This document shows, piece by piece, positions 34,005 to 43,510 of a stretch of 64,000 nt of DNA. The notes beneath the pieces were generated by a model. That model did no database searches. It was given only the letters and a program-made list of their open reading frames with translations, and was not told the DNA's origin. Positions within the stretch are counted from its first letter, which is position 1. Each line of letters opens with the position of its first letter. The position numbers were made by a program, and so were the translations under genes. The stretch is from Hornefia porci. GTDB lineage: Bacteria > Bacillota > Clostridia > Peptostreptococcales > Anaerovoracaceae. The stretch lies in NCBI RefSeq assembly GCF_001940235.1, contig NZ_MJIE01000001.1, positions 1,116,001 through 1,180,000 on the forward strand, in the 5' to 3' direction.

Positions 34005-35117
34005 TTATTTGTCAATAATATACTTGCTCGTATCGAAGGACCACTTATATCCCAGTTTTTCTCCACCTTTCAGGTAATCGGACATAATCTGCTTTCCGTT
34101 ATATCCGGCGGCATTCGCATCTTTAATCCAGGACTCCAAAGTGTCATTGTAATCTAACGCTTTCTTTGCGAATTTCCTTTTGTCCGACGTCGTAATATCC
34201 GTGAATTTCACGCCGTTTGTCTTCATTTCTTTTTCCCAGCCGACCATTTCTTTGTCCTGCCAGTCCTGAAACTCATTCATCGCTTCTGTGGCACAATCAC
34301 GCATCAGCTTCTGGGTATTTTTGTCAAAAGAGTCCCAGCGGTCTTTGTTGAAGCAGATCGTATCGCAGTTTCTCGCCCCGAGGGAAATACGGTAATCATA
34401 CTTCATGACCTCGTACAGTTTGAAATCGCAAAATATACTGTCATAAACAAAGGAGCCCTTGGCCACACCTGTTTTGACCGTCTGGTAAAGCTCCGATGCG
34501 GCCGCCGTCACCGGAACAGTTCCGATACTCTGGAACCATGGAATGTAGTAAACGCCGCCCATGGTAATCTTTGTTCCCTTCAGCTGATCAATCGATGTAA
34601 TCGGTTTTTTTGAATACAGCTTGTACGGTTCATTTCCTTTCCACGCTACATTTACGACGTTGTTCTTCTCGTATTCTCTGTAAAACTCCGGATGCTTTTT
34701 TGCAACCTCATACATGAGCTGCGCAGCCAATGTAGGGTCATCCGGTGCAAAGGGAACGCAATAGGTTATCTGTGACAGCGGAAGCTGACTCGGAGTGTAC
34801 AAAGTACATACTGTACCGACATCCGCGATACCGTTACGAATAATGTCCAGATTTGTCGGCGCTTTACCCAGCGAAGCATTCCAGTACTTTTTGAACGTAA
34901 TCTGTCCGCCGGATTTCTTTGTGACAAGGTTCATAAAAATTTCCAGATCATGTGCCTTTGCGGTGTCCGCCCGATCTAACCCTGCACAAACAATCGTCAT
35001 TTTCGGATAATTGCTGCCAGAAACATTCCCGGCGTTTTCCCCAGAGCCGCTGCCGCATGCTGTCAGCATGGTTACGGTCAATGCAACACAGCATACAACA
35101 GATAGCAACTTCTTCAT
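34005..35117 (-). CDS. dctP: TRAP transporter solute-binding protein, lipoprotein
   Basis: The start is the ATG at 35117 (MKKLLSVVCCVA) behind GAGGTGA. A lipoprotein signal ends in the lipobox LTAC, so the ~370-residue protein is anchored outside. DctP/TAXI-type folds are recognised by KKYWNASLGKAPTNLDIIRNGIADVGTV near residues 80-105 (partially cited as NGIADVGTV), IDQLKGTKITMGG, and a Phe/Tyr-rich closing lobe. Many DctP proteins hold the carboxylate with an Arg in a motif like R-x-P; none is obvious here, and YRISLGARNCDT may play that part. The ligand is not predicted. Confidence 0.92.
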   Translation of the reverse strand: MKKLLSVVCCVALTVTMLTACGSGSGENAGNVSGSNYPKMTIVCAGLDRADTAKAHDLEIFMNLVTKKSGGQITFKKYWNASLGKAPTNLDIIRNGIADVGTVCTLYTPSQLPLSQITYCVPFAPDDPTLAAQLMYEVAKKHPEFYREYEKNNVVNVAWKGNEPYKLYSKKPITSIDQLKGTKITMGGVYYIPWFQSIGTVPVTAAASELYQTVKTGVAKGSFVYDSIFCDFKLYEVMKYDYRISLGARNCDTICFNKDRWDSFDKNTQKLMRDCATEAMNEFQDWQDKEMVGWEKEMKTNGVKFTDITTSDKRKFAKKALDYNDTLESWIKDANAAGYNGKQIMSDYLKGGEKLGYKWSFDTSKYIIDK

Positions 35118-35508
35118 CAAAATTCTCACCTCGCATTTCTTCCTGAAACTTTGGATAACTCGTATATTGTTTTCATACTATTCTAATAAGTGCCGGCGCG
35201 CAATTTATCTTTTTCCGTCCCGACAAGGAAACGTTATTTTCATTCGATAGCCAGTAAAATACACTTTATCATCTGTTTTCAACTGTCTTTTTTGTAAAAA
35301 AGAATTTCCTTTTGATATATGCTTCTATGTGCTTCAGCAGAAATGTGCGGTCGCGCGCGTGATGTATTTTGTTATTTTTTCCTTGACAATTAGGAAAAAA
35401 ATTAAAAACGCTGGAGTTCTTCAAGTCTATTGCTCACGAAAATAAATATTTATATAATAAAACCAGTTAACTTCACCTTATCATATTTCCTTTTGCGAGG
35501 TATTTATT
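35118..35508. other. Divergent control region between the TRAP operon and the PRD regulator
   Basis: A 391-base AT-rich gap. On the plus strand TTGCTC (35430-35435) and TATAAT (35453-35458), 17 bases apart, make a plausible promoter for the regulator. A second TTGACA at 35383 lies inside a TCCT/AGGA inverted repeat without a good -10 box. No RNA element was recognised. Confidence 0.55.
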
Positions 35509-35748
35509 ATGAGCGATAGAGAACTGTCAATACGACAAAAAAAGATTTTGAATTTCCTTATAAACAGTAACGTCCCGCTGACCGGTGCACAACTGGCAAA
35601 GTATATGAATATATCCGACCGTACTGTCCGCAGCGATATTCGTAGAATTAACGAGAGAATCAGCGAAATAAACGCGAAAATAACGACTCCCGAATACCAC
35701 GGATATGTTTTAAATCTTGATTCGTCCACATCGCCCGATGCCTCATGA
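35509..35748 (+). CDS. DNA-binding HTH domain of a split PRD regulator
   Basis: A 79-residue protein that is one helix-turn-helix domain of the HTH_11/DeoR-like type: LSIRQKKILNFLINSNVPLTGAQLAKYMNIS (cited in parts) and DRTVRSDIRRINERI. In PRD regulators this domain is the N-terminus of one long chain ending in a GY.L strand, here GYVLNLD. The stop TGA overlaps the ATG of the next gene (ATGA), so the rest of the regulator is made as a second protein or restored by frameshifting. GCGAGGT lies upstream of the ATG. Confidence 0.8.
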   Translation: MSDRELSIRQKKILNFLINSNVPLTGAQLAKYMNISDRTVRSDIRRINERISEINAKITTPEYHGYVLNLDSSTSPDAS

Positions 35749-37472
35749 AATTCACTGCGCTTCCGGGTACGTTCGAATTTCCGGAATACCGTCAGTTATA
35801 CCTTACTGTAAAAATGTGCTCATCCGATCAGCCCCTCACCTTTATCGATATCGAAGAAGAAATGCACATCAGCCATTCAAGCCTCGAACTCGCATTGGAT
35901 AAAATCTCTGACTTATACTCCAAACGGGAGCCCTATATAAAAATCATACACACTCGAGGCTCCTTCGCTTTCGAAGAAGACGAACTCAAACGCAGAAAAG
36001 TTCTGAATCTGCATATGCTCAGTCTGTGGAATTATCACGGAATCGGAAGCGCACTCTATTCCGATGAGATCTTTGATTCAGAAACAAGCGAACTCGCCAT
36101 TAACGCAGTACGCGCTGCGCTGAAAAAATACGGTTTGCGGATGCAGGACGCCGGCGTAATTTCACTGATTCTTTCTGTTGTGATTGCATACCATCGCGTA
36201 ATGCACGGGCATTTTCTGCCTCAGGCCTCCGCTGTCGTTAAGGCAGATATTGCGGTATACCGTGCAGTACGTGAAATTTTGGGGGCTCTGGAAAGCCATT
36301 ATTCTTTTCTGTTTAACGCAGAAGAATATGATGCACTCTATCAGCAGATCCGCAGCAATTTGTTTTATCTGGATCCCCATTACCGTTCCACCGGAACAAC
36401 CACATACGACACAGCCAGTATAAATGCCGCAAGTAATTATCTGCGTCAGATTCGAGAATATTTCAAGCTTGATTTTTCTACAGACCGCGAATTTTACATG
36501 ATTCTGATTCAGTATTTCTCTGACATAAAGTCAGGAGCTGCCTCTAACACACAGCTCACGCCTGAAGAATTGCGCCGGGAATACATTATTTCCGTTCCAT
36601 TTGCACGGCTCTTTCAAAATATCGCAAAGAAATATCTGCATCGTTTTCTTGTTGAAACAGAAATCATTCAGCTCGCAAGTCTGATCTCCGGGGTATTCCT
36701 TCGTCACATCAGAGATTCAATGGATAAAAGATTAAGAACCGTGATAGCCTGCCATATGGATTATCCTACCTCCTGGCTTCTTAAACAAAAGATAGAATCT
36801 GCTTTCGGGTCTCGTTTATACGTTACAGATGTAATTACAATCAACGAAAAATTATCTTATGATTTCAGCAATGTCGATCTGCTGCTTATTACAGCCATGC
36901 TGGATCCGGTAAAAATTCCCGATATGGATACCCTGCAGATTACTTTCCGGCTCAACGCTCAGGACAGACGCGAAATTTCACACTATCTGAGTCATCATAT
37001 ATTGTACAAGAAAGCCAATCAGGACAACGAAGCAATTCGTAAATTGATTTCTCAGGCAGACTGGCTTCAGGAAACCCAGTTCAGCTCAACAGATGATATG
37101 CTTCATCTGCTGGCCTGCCGTCTTTCCGGTACAAAAGAGGAGCAGCAGATCCTTTTCAATGAATTTACGATGCAGGAACGGTATACGACATATTCCGTTC
37201 TGAAGGGAATCGTCTTTGTTTACTCACTTATTCCTTCACAAGAGACACGCCTCTCTGTCATTCGTCTGGACAACGCCTGCCTCTGGGGAAAGAATAAAGT
37301 AAGTTTGATAATAGGCGGATGTTTTTCACGGAATGAAATGGAGTTCATTCCTAAAATGTGCCAGCTTTTTTATCAGCAGATGCGAAGCTGCACGGAATAT
37401 AGTGAAACAAAAAATAAAGCAGAATTTATCAGGCTTATTGAAACATACCAGAACAGCGATACAGCAGTCTGA
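35745..37472 (+). CDS. BglG/MtlR-type PRD transcriptional regulator lacking the first HTH
   Basis: A 575-residue protein in register with PRD activators after their first HTH. A second winged HTH (FIDIEEEMHISHSSLELALDK) is followed by two PRD domains: the first around ALYSDEIFDSETSELAINAV and the second around IAKKYLHRFLVETEII. A PTS IIB-like fold (LRTVIACHMDYPTSWLLKQK) and a IIA-like C-terminal domain (LSVIRLDNACLWG) complete the chain. The usual phosphorylated His residues are not clear. No PTS genes are near: the only likely target is the divergent TRAP operon, which would be unusual for this class. It shares ATGA with the preceding HTH gene. Confidence 0.87.
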   Translation: MKFTALPGTFEFPEYRQLYLTVKMCSSDQPLTFIDIEEEMHISHSSLELALDKISDLYSKREPYIKIIHTRGSFAFEEDELKRRKVLNLHMLSLWNYHGIGSALYSDEIFDSETSELAINAVRAALKKYGLRMQDAGVISLILSVVIAYHRVMHGHFLPQASAVVKADIAVYRAVREILGALESHYSFLFNAEEYDALYQQIRSNLFYLDPHYRSTGTTTYDTASINAASNYLRQIREYFKLDFSTDREFYMILIQYFSDIKSGAASNTQLTPEELRREYIISVPFARLFQNIAKKYLHRFLVETEIIQLASLISGVFLRHIRDSMDKRLRTVIACHMDYPTSWLLKQKIESAFGSRLYVTDVITINEKLSYDFSNVDLLLITAMLDPVKIPDMDTLQITFRLNAQDRREISHYLSHHILYKKANQDNEAIRKLISQADWLQETQFSSTDDMLHLLACRLSGTKEEQQILFNEFTMQERYTTYSVLKGIVFVYSLIPSQETRLSVIRLDNACLWGKNKVSLIIGGCFSRNEMEFIPKMCQLFYQQMRSCTEYSETKNKAEFIRLIETYQNSDTAV

Positions 37473-37555
37473 AGCTGATAATCGCTGAAGGCCATCGTGA
37501 TCATCCGCAACGAGAACAAAGCGGCGGCACGGTTCCGTCAATCGCTGCACAGAAC

Positions 37556-37586
37556 GGGGCTGCCGCAATGCGGCAGCCCCGTTTTT
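37556..37586 (+). terminator. Strong terminator between PRD regulator and OpuC gene
   Basis: GGGGCTGCCGC (37556-37566) pairs perfectly with GCGGCAGCCCC (37570-37580), followed by GTTTTT. It ends the regulator transcript and may also stop the convergent osmolyte transporter transcript, whose U-tract on the other strand is weak. Confidence 0.9.
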
Positions 37587-37620
37587 CGAGCAATTCTTCA
37601 GTTCATATCGCTCATATTGC

Positions 37621-39198
37621 CTAAATCAGTTTCTCCTGCTGCAGGTATTCTCTGGCGACATCCTTCGGCTCCCGGCCCTTGACGTCCACCTGATAATTCA
37701 GCTTCATCATCACCTCGTCTGTCAGCTTCGGCGCGAGTTTATCCACAACCTCTCTCAGTTCCGGATATTTCTTCAGCGTATCGGAGCTGAAGCACGGAAC
37801 GGCGTAGTACGGCGGGAACACATGATCTTCATCCTTCAGGACTTTCAGATTGTATTTCAGCAGCATTCCGTCCGTCGCAAAGGCGTCGATCACATCGACC
37901 TCTTTGTTATCCAGCGCGACAAACCTCGGAGAGCCGTCCATCGCCGAAATCTTCCTGAACTTCAGACCCGGATAAGCCTTTTTCAGCGCGTCCATGCAGT
38001 CATGGCGGTTCTGGAATTCCAGAGAGCAGCCGAGATGCAGCTGTGACGATTTCTCCGCCAGATCCTCAATTGTCTCCAGATTATACTTTTTCGCGATCTG
38101 CTGACTCACTGCCAGGGTATACGTGTTATTGAAGCCGCACTGTCTGGTCAGCGTAATGTTCTGTTTCTTCATTTCCCTGACACAGGTATTGTACACGCCC
38201 TCCATGTCGTCAGTGCCGTCATGCTTCAAAACACTTCCGTACAGCGTCCCGGTATAGTCGACGTACATGTCGATCTCTCCTTTTTTCAAGGCCTCGTAGC
38301 AGACCTGACTTCCGCCCAGATTCTCCTTCCGGACGCAGTTGATATCCGTATGCGCCTCGATGTAGTCGGAATAGAGGTTCACCAGAATAAACTGTTCAGT
38401 GAAATCCTTTCCTCCGATCGTAATTTCTTTGTCCCGCTCCGAAACCATATTATTAATGGCTCCGCCGGCGATTATGGCACAGATAATAATCAGTGCGGTC
38501 GCAAGCGTAAACTTCTCTCTCCTGCGTTTCCGCTTCATCTGTTTCCTGGAAAGTCCTCCGGTTTTCTGCAGGCTTATAGGCGTCACGAGTTTTTCCACCA
38601 GCCCCATCAGGAAATCCACCAGCAGCGCCAGGATACAGGCCGGAATCGCACCCGCGAGAATCTGGTAGTTGTTGGTTGTCCGGATTCCCGCGAAGACCAG
38701 ATATCCGAGACCTCCGGCTCCGATAAACGCCGCCATGGTCATCAGGCCCACTGCGGTGACGGCCGAAATCCGCACACCGGCCATGATTACAGGCAGCGCC
38801 ATAGGAATCTTGACCCTGGTGAGAACCTGCTTCGGCGTCAGTCCGATTCCGTTCGCCGCCTCCACCATCTGCGGATCAATTCCGGAAATTCCCGTATAGG
38901 TATTCTTGACAATCGGAAGCAGCGAGTAAATAATCACCATCACGACAGCCGGCAGAACGCCGATTCCCAGCAGCGGAATACCGAGGCCCAGCAGCGCCAT
39001 GCTCGGAATCGCCTGCACCACATTGGCGGCGCCGATCACCGGCTTGTCCAGCTTACGCACATAACTGATCAGAATTCCCAGCGGAACACCGATCAGAATC
39101 GCAATGCACACCGCAATCGCAGTCATTTCAATATGCTCCAGCGTCAGCTTCCAGATCTGTGACGAATGCTCCCCGAAATACACAAACATCTTAATCAT
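37621..39198 (-). CDS. Fused permease and substrate-binding protein, OpuC-like (second system)
   Basis: A 525-residue fusion with the same plan as the gene at 29332. The permease half has LEHIEMTAIAVCIAILIGVPLGI (cited as EHIEMTAIAV), SLLPIVKNTYTGI and AFIGAGGLGYLVFAGIRTTNN. The helix LATALIIICAIIAGG leads into a binding domain: ITIGGKDFTEQFILVNLYSDYI (part), VDYTGTLYG and CGFNNTYTLAV. These are the ProX/OpuCC hallmarks for choline, betaine or carnitine. Its start overlaps the ATPase stop by 8 bases (ATGATTAA). It differs considerably from the first copy, so it is an old paralogue, perhaps with another ligand. Confidence 0.93.
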   Translation of the reverse strand: MIKMFVYFGEHSSQIWKLTLEHIEMTAIAVCIAILIGVPLGILISYVRKLDKPVIGAANVVQAIPSMALLGLGIPLLGIGVLPAVVMVIIYSLLPIVKNTYTGISGIDPQMVEAANGIGLTPKQVLTRVKIPMALPVIMAGVRISAVTAVGLMTMAAFIGAGGLGYLVFAGIRTTNNYQILAGAIPACILALLVDFLMGLVEKLVTPISLQKTGGLSRKQMKRKRRREKFTLATALIIICAIIAGGAINNMVSERDKEITIGGKDFTEQFILVNLYSDYIEAHTDINCVRKENLGGSQVCYEALKKGEIDMYVDYTGTLYGSVLKHDGTDDMEGVYNTCVREMKKQNITLTRQCGFNNTYTLAVSQQIAKKYNLETIEDLAEKSSQLHLGCSLEFQNRHDCMDALKKAYPGLKFRKISAMDGSPRFVALDNKEVDVIDAFATDGMLLKYNLKVLKDEDHVFPPYYAVPCFSSDTLKKYPELREVVDKLAPKLTDEVMMKLNYQVDVKGREPKDVAREYLQQEKLI

Positions 39199-40333
39199 TT
39201 TTCAGCACCTCCTCCGCCGGTTCCTCCAGATACTGACGGCTCAGTGTGGAAACAAGATTGCTGTTGGTCAGCAATCCCACAAGCCTTCCCAGATCGTCCA
39301 CGACCGGGACGTTGCTGACATCCGTCTGATCGATCATCTTCAGCACGTCCAGAATGCTGTCCTCCGGATGCGCCGTGTATTTCACCGGCAGCATAATCTC
39401 CCTGGCGGGTTTCTCCGGCTGGCGATTGGAATACAGGGATTTCCGGTTGATGATTCCCAGCAGCCGGTCTTCCGCCCCGGTGACCAGCAGAGTATCCACA
39501 TGACGCATTGTCAGCTTGGTGATGCACCGTTTGGCGGTAAGCTCCGCGTCGCAGGTGACCGGCTCGCGGATCATGAAATCCTCCACTCTGATGTATTCCG
39601 GGGAATCCCAGATCCGGTTAAAGCCCACGAAGTTTGCGACAAAGTCATTCGCCGGACGGCGCAGTATTTCCTCCGGCGTATCATACTGCAGGATATGACC
39701 GTCCTTCATGATGCATATCCGGTCCGCAATCTTAATCGCCTCGTCCATGTCGTGTGTGACAAAGATCATCGTCTTTCCCATCTTCCGGTGCAGTTCCGTC
39801 AGCTCATCCTGCAGAGAGCTTCTCGTCAGCGGATCCAGCGCGGAAAAAGGTTCGTCCAGAAGCACGTACTCCGGATCGTTGGCAAGCGCGCGGATTACAC
39901 CGATCCGCTGCTGCTGTCCGCCGGACAGTTCGGTGGGGTACCGGTCCAGAAACTCTCCCGGATCCATATCCACCATCTCCATAAGCTTCTCCGTGTTTTT
40001 CAGGATCTGATATTCATCCTTTCCTTCCAGCTTCTCGATGATTTCAATGTTCTGACGTATTGTCATATGCGGAAAAAGGCCGCCCTGCTGTATTACATAT
40101 CCCATGTTCCGGCGCAGCTTCACCTTGTCGATGGATTCGATATTCTGACCATCGATGATGATTTTGCCGCTGCTGGCGGGAAGCAGCCGGTTGATCATTT
40201 TCAATGTCGTTGTTTTTCCGCAGCCGCTGGGTCCGATCAGCACTGTCAGCTCACCGTCGTGAAAATCCATGGAAATTCTGTCCAGGACCACGTTGTTTTT
40301 GAAGGCCTTTGTGACCTCAATCAGTTGAATCAT
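39191..40333 (-). CDS. opuCA: Betaine/choline-type ABC transporter ATP-binding protein with CBS domains
   Basis: A 380-residue ATPase. The nucleotide domain spans residues 1-245: GPSGCGKTTT, LSGGQQQRIGVIRAL, YVLLDEPFSALDPLT and THDMDEAIKIADRI. Residues ~255-380 form two CBS modules (VDTLLVTGAEDRLLGIINRK, DVSNVPVVDDLGRLVGLLTN), which in OpuA/OpuCA sense ionic strength and switch transport. The first osmolyte ATPase in this window lacks them. The start has AAGGAGATG upstream. It is first in a two-gene operon. Confidence 0.95.
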   Translation of the reverse strand: MIQLIEVTKAFKNNVVLDRISMDFHDGELTVLIGPSGCGKTTTLKMINRLLPASSGKIIIDGQNIESIDKVKLRRNMGYVIQQGGLFPHMTIRQNIEIIEKLEGKDEYQILKNTEKLMEMVDMDPGEFLDRYPTELSGGQQQRIGVIRALANDPEYVLLDEPFSALDPLTRSSLQDELTELHRKMGKTMIFVTHDMDEAIKIADRICIMKDGHILQYDTPEEILRRPANDFVANFVGFNRIWDSPEYIRVEDFMIREPVTCDAELTAKRCITKLTMRHVDTLLVTGAEDRLLGIINRKSLYSNRQPEKPAREIMLPVKYTAHPEDSILDVLKMIDQTDVSNVPVVDDLGRLVGLLTNSNLVSTLSRQYLEEPAEEVLKND

Positions 40334-40484
40334 GCTCTCATCTCCTTATCAGGTTGTGACTCATCAGCTAAAGTAATGGCTTAATTTATACACACTTATC
40401 AAATAAAATTATAGCACAGAAATTTGTGCTTTACGTGAACCCGTGTTGTTTCTGTGAAATCCCGGGGTCCCCGGATCCCGCGGA

Positions 40485-41861
40485 TTACTTCTCTGAAGCA
40501 GGCCTGTGCTCCTCTTTCCAGAGTTTTCCGGCCACAGGCTCCCACGCCTCGGCATAGGCGTCGCATTTTCCGCACAGGTGCTCCGCGCTCTCCGGACTCA
40601 TCAGATCCGTGCTCCGGGCGCCCGTTTCCGCTATCATTTTACGCAGATAATCCGGATTTTCCAGCATCGGGCAGGGTCTGAGCAGATTTTCACTGAAGGG
40701 CTGCTCCCTCCTGTAGACCCGGAACAACGGCTGCTGAAGGCATTCCAGCAGCGTTTTGCTGTGAATATTCGCATCCGAGTAATGAATAAACACGCAGGGT
40801 TCCACATCTCCGTTGGAATTGATATGACAGTAGCATCTGCCGCCGGCGATGCACCCGTGCACCTTGTCCCCGTCATTCTGAAAATCCATGAGCCAGATGG
40901 GTTTACCGCCCTCATAGCCTCTGATCTCGCGAATTCGGCGGAAGATATATTCTCTCTGCTCCGGCGTCGGCATCAGACTGACATCAGCATCTTGCCCCAC
41001 CGGCATATAATGGAAATACCAGGAGAACTGGACGCCCTTGCTGATCAGGAAATCCAGAAATTCATCGCTGGTCACAGCCTCGATATTTTCCTTTGTATAA
41101 CAAATAGAGGTCCCGTAGACCAGGCCGCTCCGGTTCATCAGATCCATGGCGTCTGTGACCTTGCGGAAGGCTCCTGCGCCGCGGCGCGCGTCGGTGGTCT
41201 CTTCGAAGCCTTCAATGCTCATGATCAGGATGATGTTCCTGCACCTGCGGATATCCTCACAGAACTGTTCGTCAACCAGGGTTCCGTTGGTGAAAATCAT
41301 GAAACCGCAGTCGGAATGCTTTTCTGCCAGACGAATGATATCGTCCCGCCGAATCAGCGGTTCCCCACCGGTCATGGCGTATTCATGAATCCCGAGTTCC
41401 TTTCCCTGCGTAATAATGCTGTCCATATCCTCATAGCTGAGGTTCAGCGTATGCTCGTATTCCGCCGCCCAGCAGCCGGTGCAGTGCATATTGCACGCAC
41501 TGGTCGGATCGAAGAGAATGACCCACGGAATCGGAACGCCCAGCTTTTCTCCGGTCTTCTGGCTCTGCCGATAGCCGGACAGCGCTCCTTCGTATCCGAA
41601 GGACAGAAAAATCCCCTTCAGAAATTCCGTATCGCGCGTGTCCAGCAGCCGGCAGAAAAAGTCTGTCCATTTCCCATCCTTGCCGAGCGCCGTTCTGAGT
41701 CGGTCAAACGCTTCCGGCGGCCACGTGTTCCCGAGAAGCTTCTCCATCGCATTCACAACGCCGACAAAACCCTCTTCACGGGCGTTCTTTGATTTTTTCA
41801 TTACACGATTTAATGCGACCTCAAAGGCCTTTTTCTCCGCCGCATGAGCAATTGATGCCAT
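40485..41861 (-). CDS. Radical SAM protein with SPASM-like C-terminal cysteines
   Basis: The start is the ATG at 41861 (MASIAHAAEKKAF) behind AGGAGG; 458 residues. The radical SAM motif is CNMHCTGC (Cys 123, 127, 130), followed by MTGGEPLIRRDDI and FTNGTLVDEQF. The C-terminus has more cysteines (CIAGGRCYCHINSNGDVEPCVF, later CPM and CGKC) typical of SPASM/twitch auxiliary clusters. The first ~100 residues are a helical extension. Such proteins modify peptides or mature cofactors, but no precursor peptide was found nearby, so the substrate is unknown. It stands alone with a partial A element just upstream. Confidence 0.9.
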   Translation of the reverse strand: MASIAHAAEKKAFEVALNRVMKKSKNAREEGFVGVVNAMEKLLGNTWPPEAFDRLRTALGKDGKWTDFFCRLLDTRDTEFLKGIFLSFGYEGALSGYRQSQKTGEKLGVPIPWVILFDPTSACNMHCTGCWAAEYEHTLNLSYEDMDSIITQGKELGIHEYAMTGGEPLIRRDDIIRLAEKHSDCGFMIFTNGTLVDEQFCEDIRRCRNIILIMSIEGFEETTDARRGAGAFRKVTDAMDLMNRSGLVYGTSICYTKENIEAVTSDEFLDFLISKGVQFSWYFHYMPVGQDADVSLMPTPEQREYIFRRIREIRGYEGGKPIWLMDFQNDGDKVHGCIAGGRCYCHINSNGDVEPCVFIHYSDANIHSKTLLECLQQPLFRVYRREQPFSENLLRPCPMLENPDYLRKMIAETGARSTDLMSPESAEHLCGKCDAYAEAWEPVAGKLWKEEHRPASEK

Positions 41862-41877
41862 GTTTTCCTCCTCTCCC

Positions 41878-41936
41878 TGATGCGTACTCAGCAATCGAAT
41901 GTTTTTGAAATGTCAGCTATCAAAACATAAATGTAT
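41878..41936. repeat. Partial hairpin element, left part of module A
   Basis: TGATGCGTACTCAGCAATCGAAT matches the start of module A (left arm and first hairpin arm, only parts cited), then diverges. It lies just upstream of the radical SAM gene. No matching right end is found, so this is a remnant. Confidence 0.6.
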
Positions 41937-42209
41937 CAGCATATTAAAAAAACGGTTACTATGCTTTTATTATACGGTATATCGTGATTTTTTCAAACGA
42001 CACTATTTTCAATCTGTTCAGGCTGCTGTCCTTTTATATCCAGAAAACGTTGCAATTTCAATGTCAAAAAGAAATTAACCAAGGCGTGCTCCGGGAGCAT
42101 CGGGCCTCCGCTGTATTCGGTTCAGCCATGGACGCATGCTTTGTCATTCTCCACGAGTATCGATCCTCCGACTGTATTCGGCGCTCGGGAACCCCATGTG
42201 CACAAAAAG

Positions 42210-42251
42210 CAGCAAACAAAAAGCATTCCACGCCGTATGAACGTGGAATGC
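42210..42251 (-). terminator. Terminator of the flavodoxin-CMD-cupin-ADH operon
   Basis: GCATTCCACG (42223-42232) and CGTGGAATGC (42242-42251) form a perfect 10-bp stem. On the minus strand it is followed by TTTTTGTTTGC, a good U-tract. It closes the four-gene operon read from 44799. Confidence 0.85.
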
Positions 42252-42264
42252 GATGGCGTAATAT

Positions 42265-42338
42265 ATGACGCGTGCTCAGCCAGAGCTGCTGTTCTTCAAG
42301 CGCAGCCCTCAGCTCAGTCAGGTCTGTGTATCCCGGCG
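42265..42338. repeat. Degenerate hairpin-element remnant
   Basis: GCGTGCTCAG of the module A left arm recurs here, followed by CTCAGCTCAG and GGTCTGTGT, which resemble arms of A and B. It is weak, and lies between the terminator and the alcohol dehydrogenase stop. Confidence 0.4.
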
Positions 42339-43508
42339 CTACAGACTTTCCCTGAAAACGCGGATAATTTCATCACGGCTGAGTTCTTTGTAGCCGCCCT
42401 TCAGCGGAATCGTCCGATCCGCCAGTTCCTCCAGCATATCCTCACTGACGCCAAGCTCAGAAAGCTTCATCACGACGCCGATTTCCTTCATCCAGTCTTC
42501 CATCGCCGCAAGGCCCTCCGCAGCAATTTGTTCCTGCGTCTTCCCTGCCGGCGCGATATCCCAGACGTTCTCCGCGAATCTCGCGAATTTAGCCAATCCA
42601 TAAGGCATGATATACCGGTAATACGGAAGAGAAACCGCCGCCAGAGTCATCCCGTGAGTCGCTCCGGTGTAGCCGCCTGCCGCCTGACCCAGCATATGCA
42701 CCATCCAGTCCGTCGTTTTCCCTTTTGCAATCAGTGTGTTCAGCGCCCATGTCGCGGTCCACATGAGATTACTTCTGGCTTCATAATTCTGCGGATCCTT
42801 CACCGCAGCGCGGCTCGAATGAATCACAGAGCGCATCAGACCTTCGCTGATATAGTCGCTGGTATTGTCATCCTCTCCGGAAAAGTACTGTTCACAGATG
42901 TGATTGAAGATATCATAAATCCCTGCGACCATCTGATACTCAGGCAACGTCATCGTATATCTCGGATTCAGCACAGTGAACCTCGGCATCACATTCTCGC
43001 TCGCGAAAACATGCCCGATTTTCTGTTTTGTCTCCTCGTTTGTAATCACGGAGCCGGCGTTCATTTCAGATCCGGTCCCGACCATGGTCAGTACGCACCC
43101 TACCGGGACGAGACGGCATTCAGGCTCCTCAAAGCGTACAAAATACTTTTCCCACGGATCCTCCTCACAGTTCACTGAAACGGAAACCGCCTTGGAGTAA
43201 TCGCAGACGGACCCGCCGCCGACAGCGAGCAGAAGATCGGCCTGATGCTCCCGCGCGATTTCAATCCCCGCGCGCAATTTGGACAGCGTGGGATTCGGCA
43301 TGACGCCGCTGATCTCTGCGACATTTTTTCCGCTCTCTGTCAGAATGCGGAGCACGTCGTCATAAATCCCGTTCTTCCTGATCGATCCTCCGCCGTACAC
43401 AAGAACCACGTTGTTTCCATACTTCTGCAGTTCAGTTTTCAGATTGTTCAGTGAATCCTCTCCGAAATAGAGTTTCGTCGGATTGCAGTATGTGAAATTG
43501 CCAAACAT
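42339..43508 (-). CDS. Iron-containing alcohol dehydrogenase, YqhD/BdhA-like
   Basis: A 389-residue Fe-ADH close to the NADPH-linked YqhD and butanol dehydrogenase BdhA proteins: it opens MFGNFTYCNPTKLYFGE and carries LVYGGGSIRKNGIYD, LLAVGGGSVCDYSKAV, VGTGSEMNAGSVI and the metal ligands around DIFNHICEQYF, HSSRAA and HMLGQAAGGYTGATHG. It reduces aldehydes to alcohols. It is the last gene of an operon with flavodoxin, a CMD protein and a cupin; the start is 2 bases after the cupin stop. It may detoxify reactive aldehydes or dispose of reductant. Confidence 0.94.
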   Translation of the reverse strand: MFGNFTYCNPTKLYFGEDSLNNLKTELQKYGNNVVLVYGGGSIRKNGIYDDVLRILTESGKNVAEISGVMPNPTLSKLRAGIEIAREHQADLLLAVGGGSVCDYSKAVSVSVNCEEDPWEKYFVRFEEPECRLVPVGCVLTMVGTGSEMNAGSVITNEETKQKIGHVFASENVMPRFTVLNPRYTMTLPEYQMVAGIYDIFNHICEQYFSGEDDNTSDYISEGLMRSVIHSSRAAVKDPQNYEARSNLMWTATWALNTLIAKGKTTDWMVHMLGQAAGGYTGATHGMTLAAVSLPYYRYIMPYGLAKFARFAENVWDIAPAGKTQEQIAAEGLAAMEDWMKEIGVVMKLSELGVSEDMLEELADRTIPLKGGYKELSRDEIIRVFRESL

Positions 43509-43510
43509 TT

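Noticed and set aside
42085..42265. A small RNA or gene between the partial element and the terminator
   Set aside because: No start with a ribosome site and no promoter was found; the only convincing signal is the minus-strand terminator.
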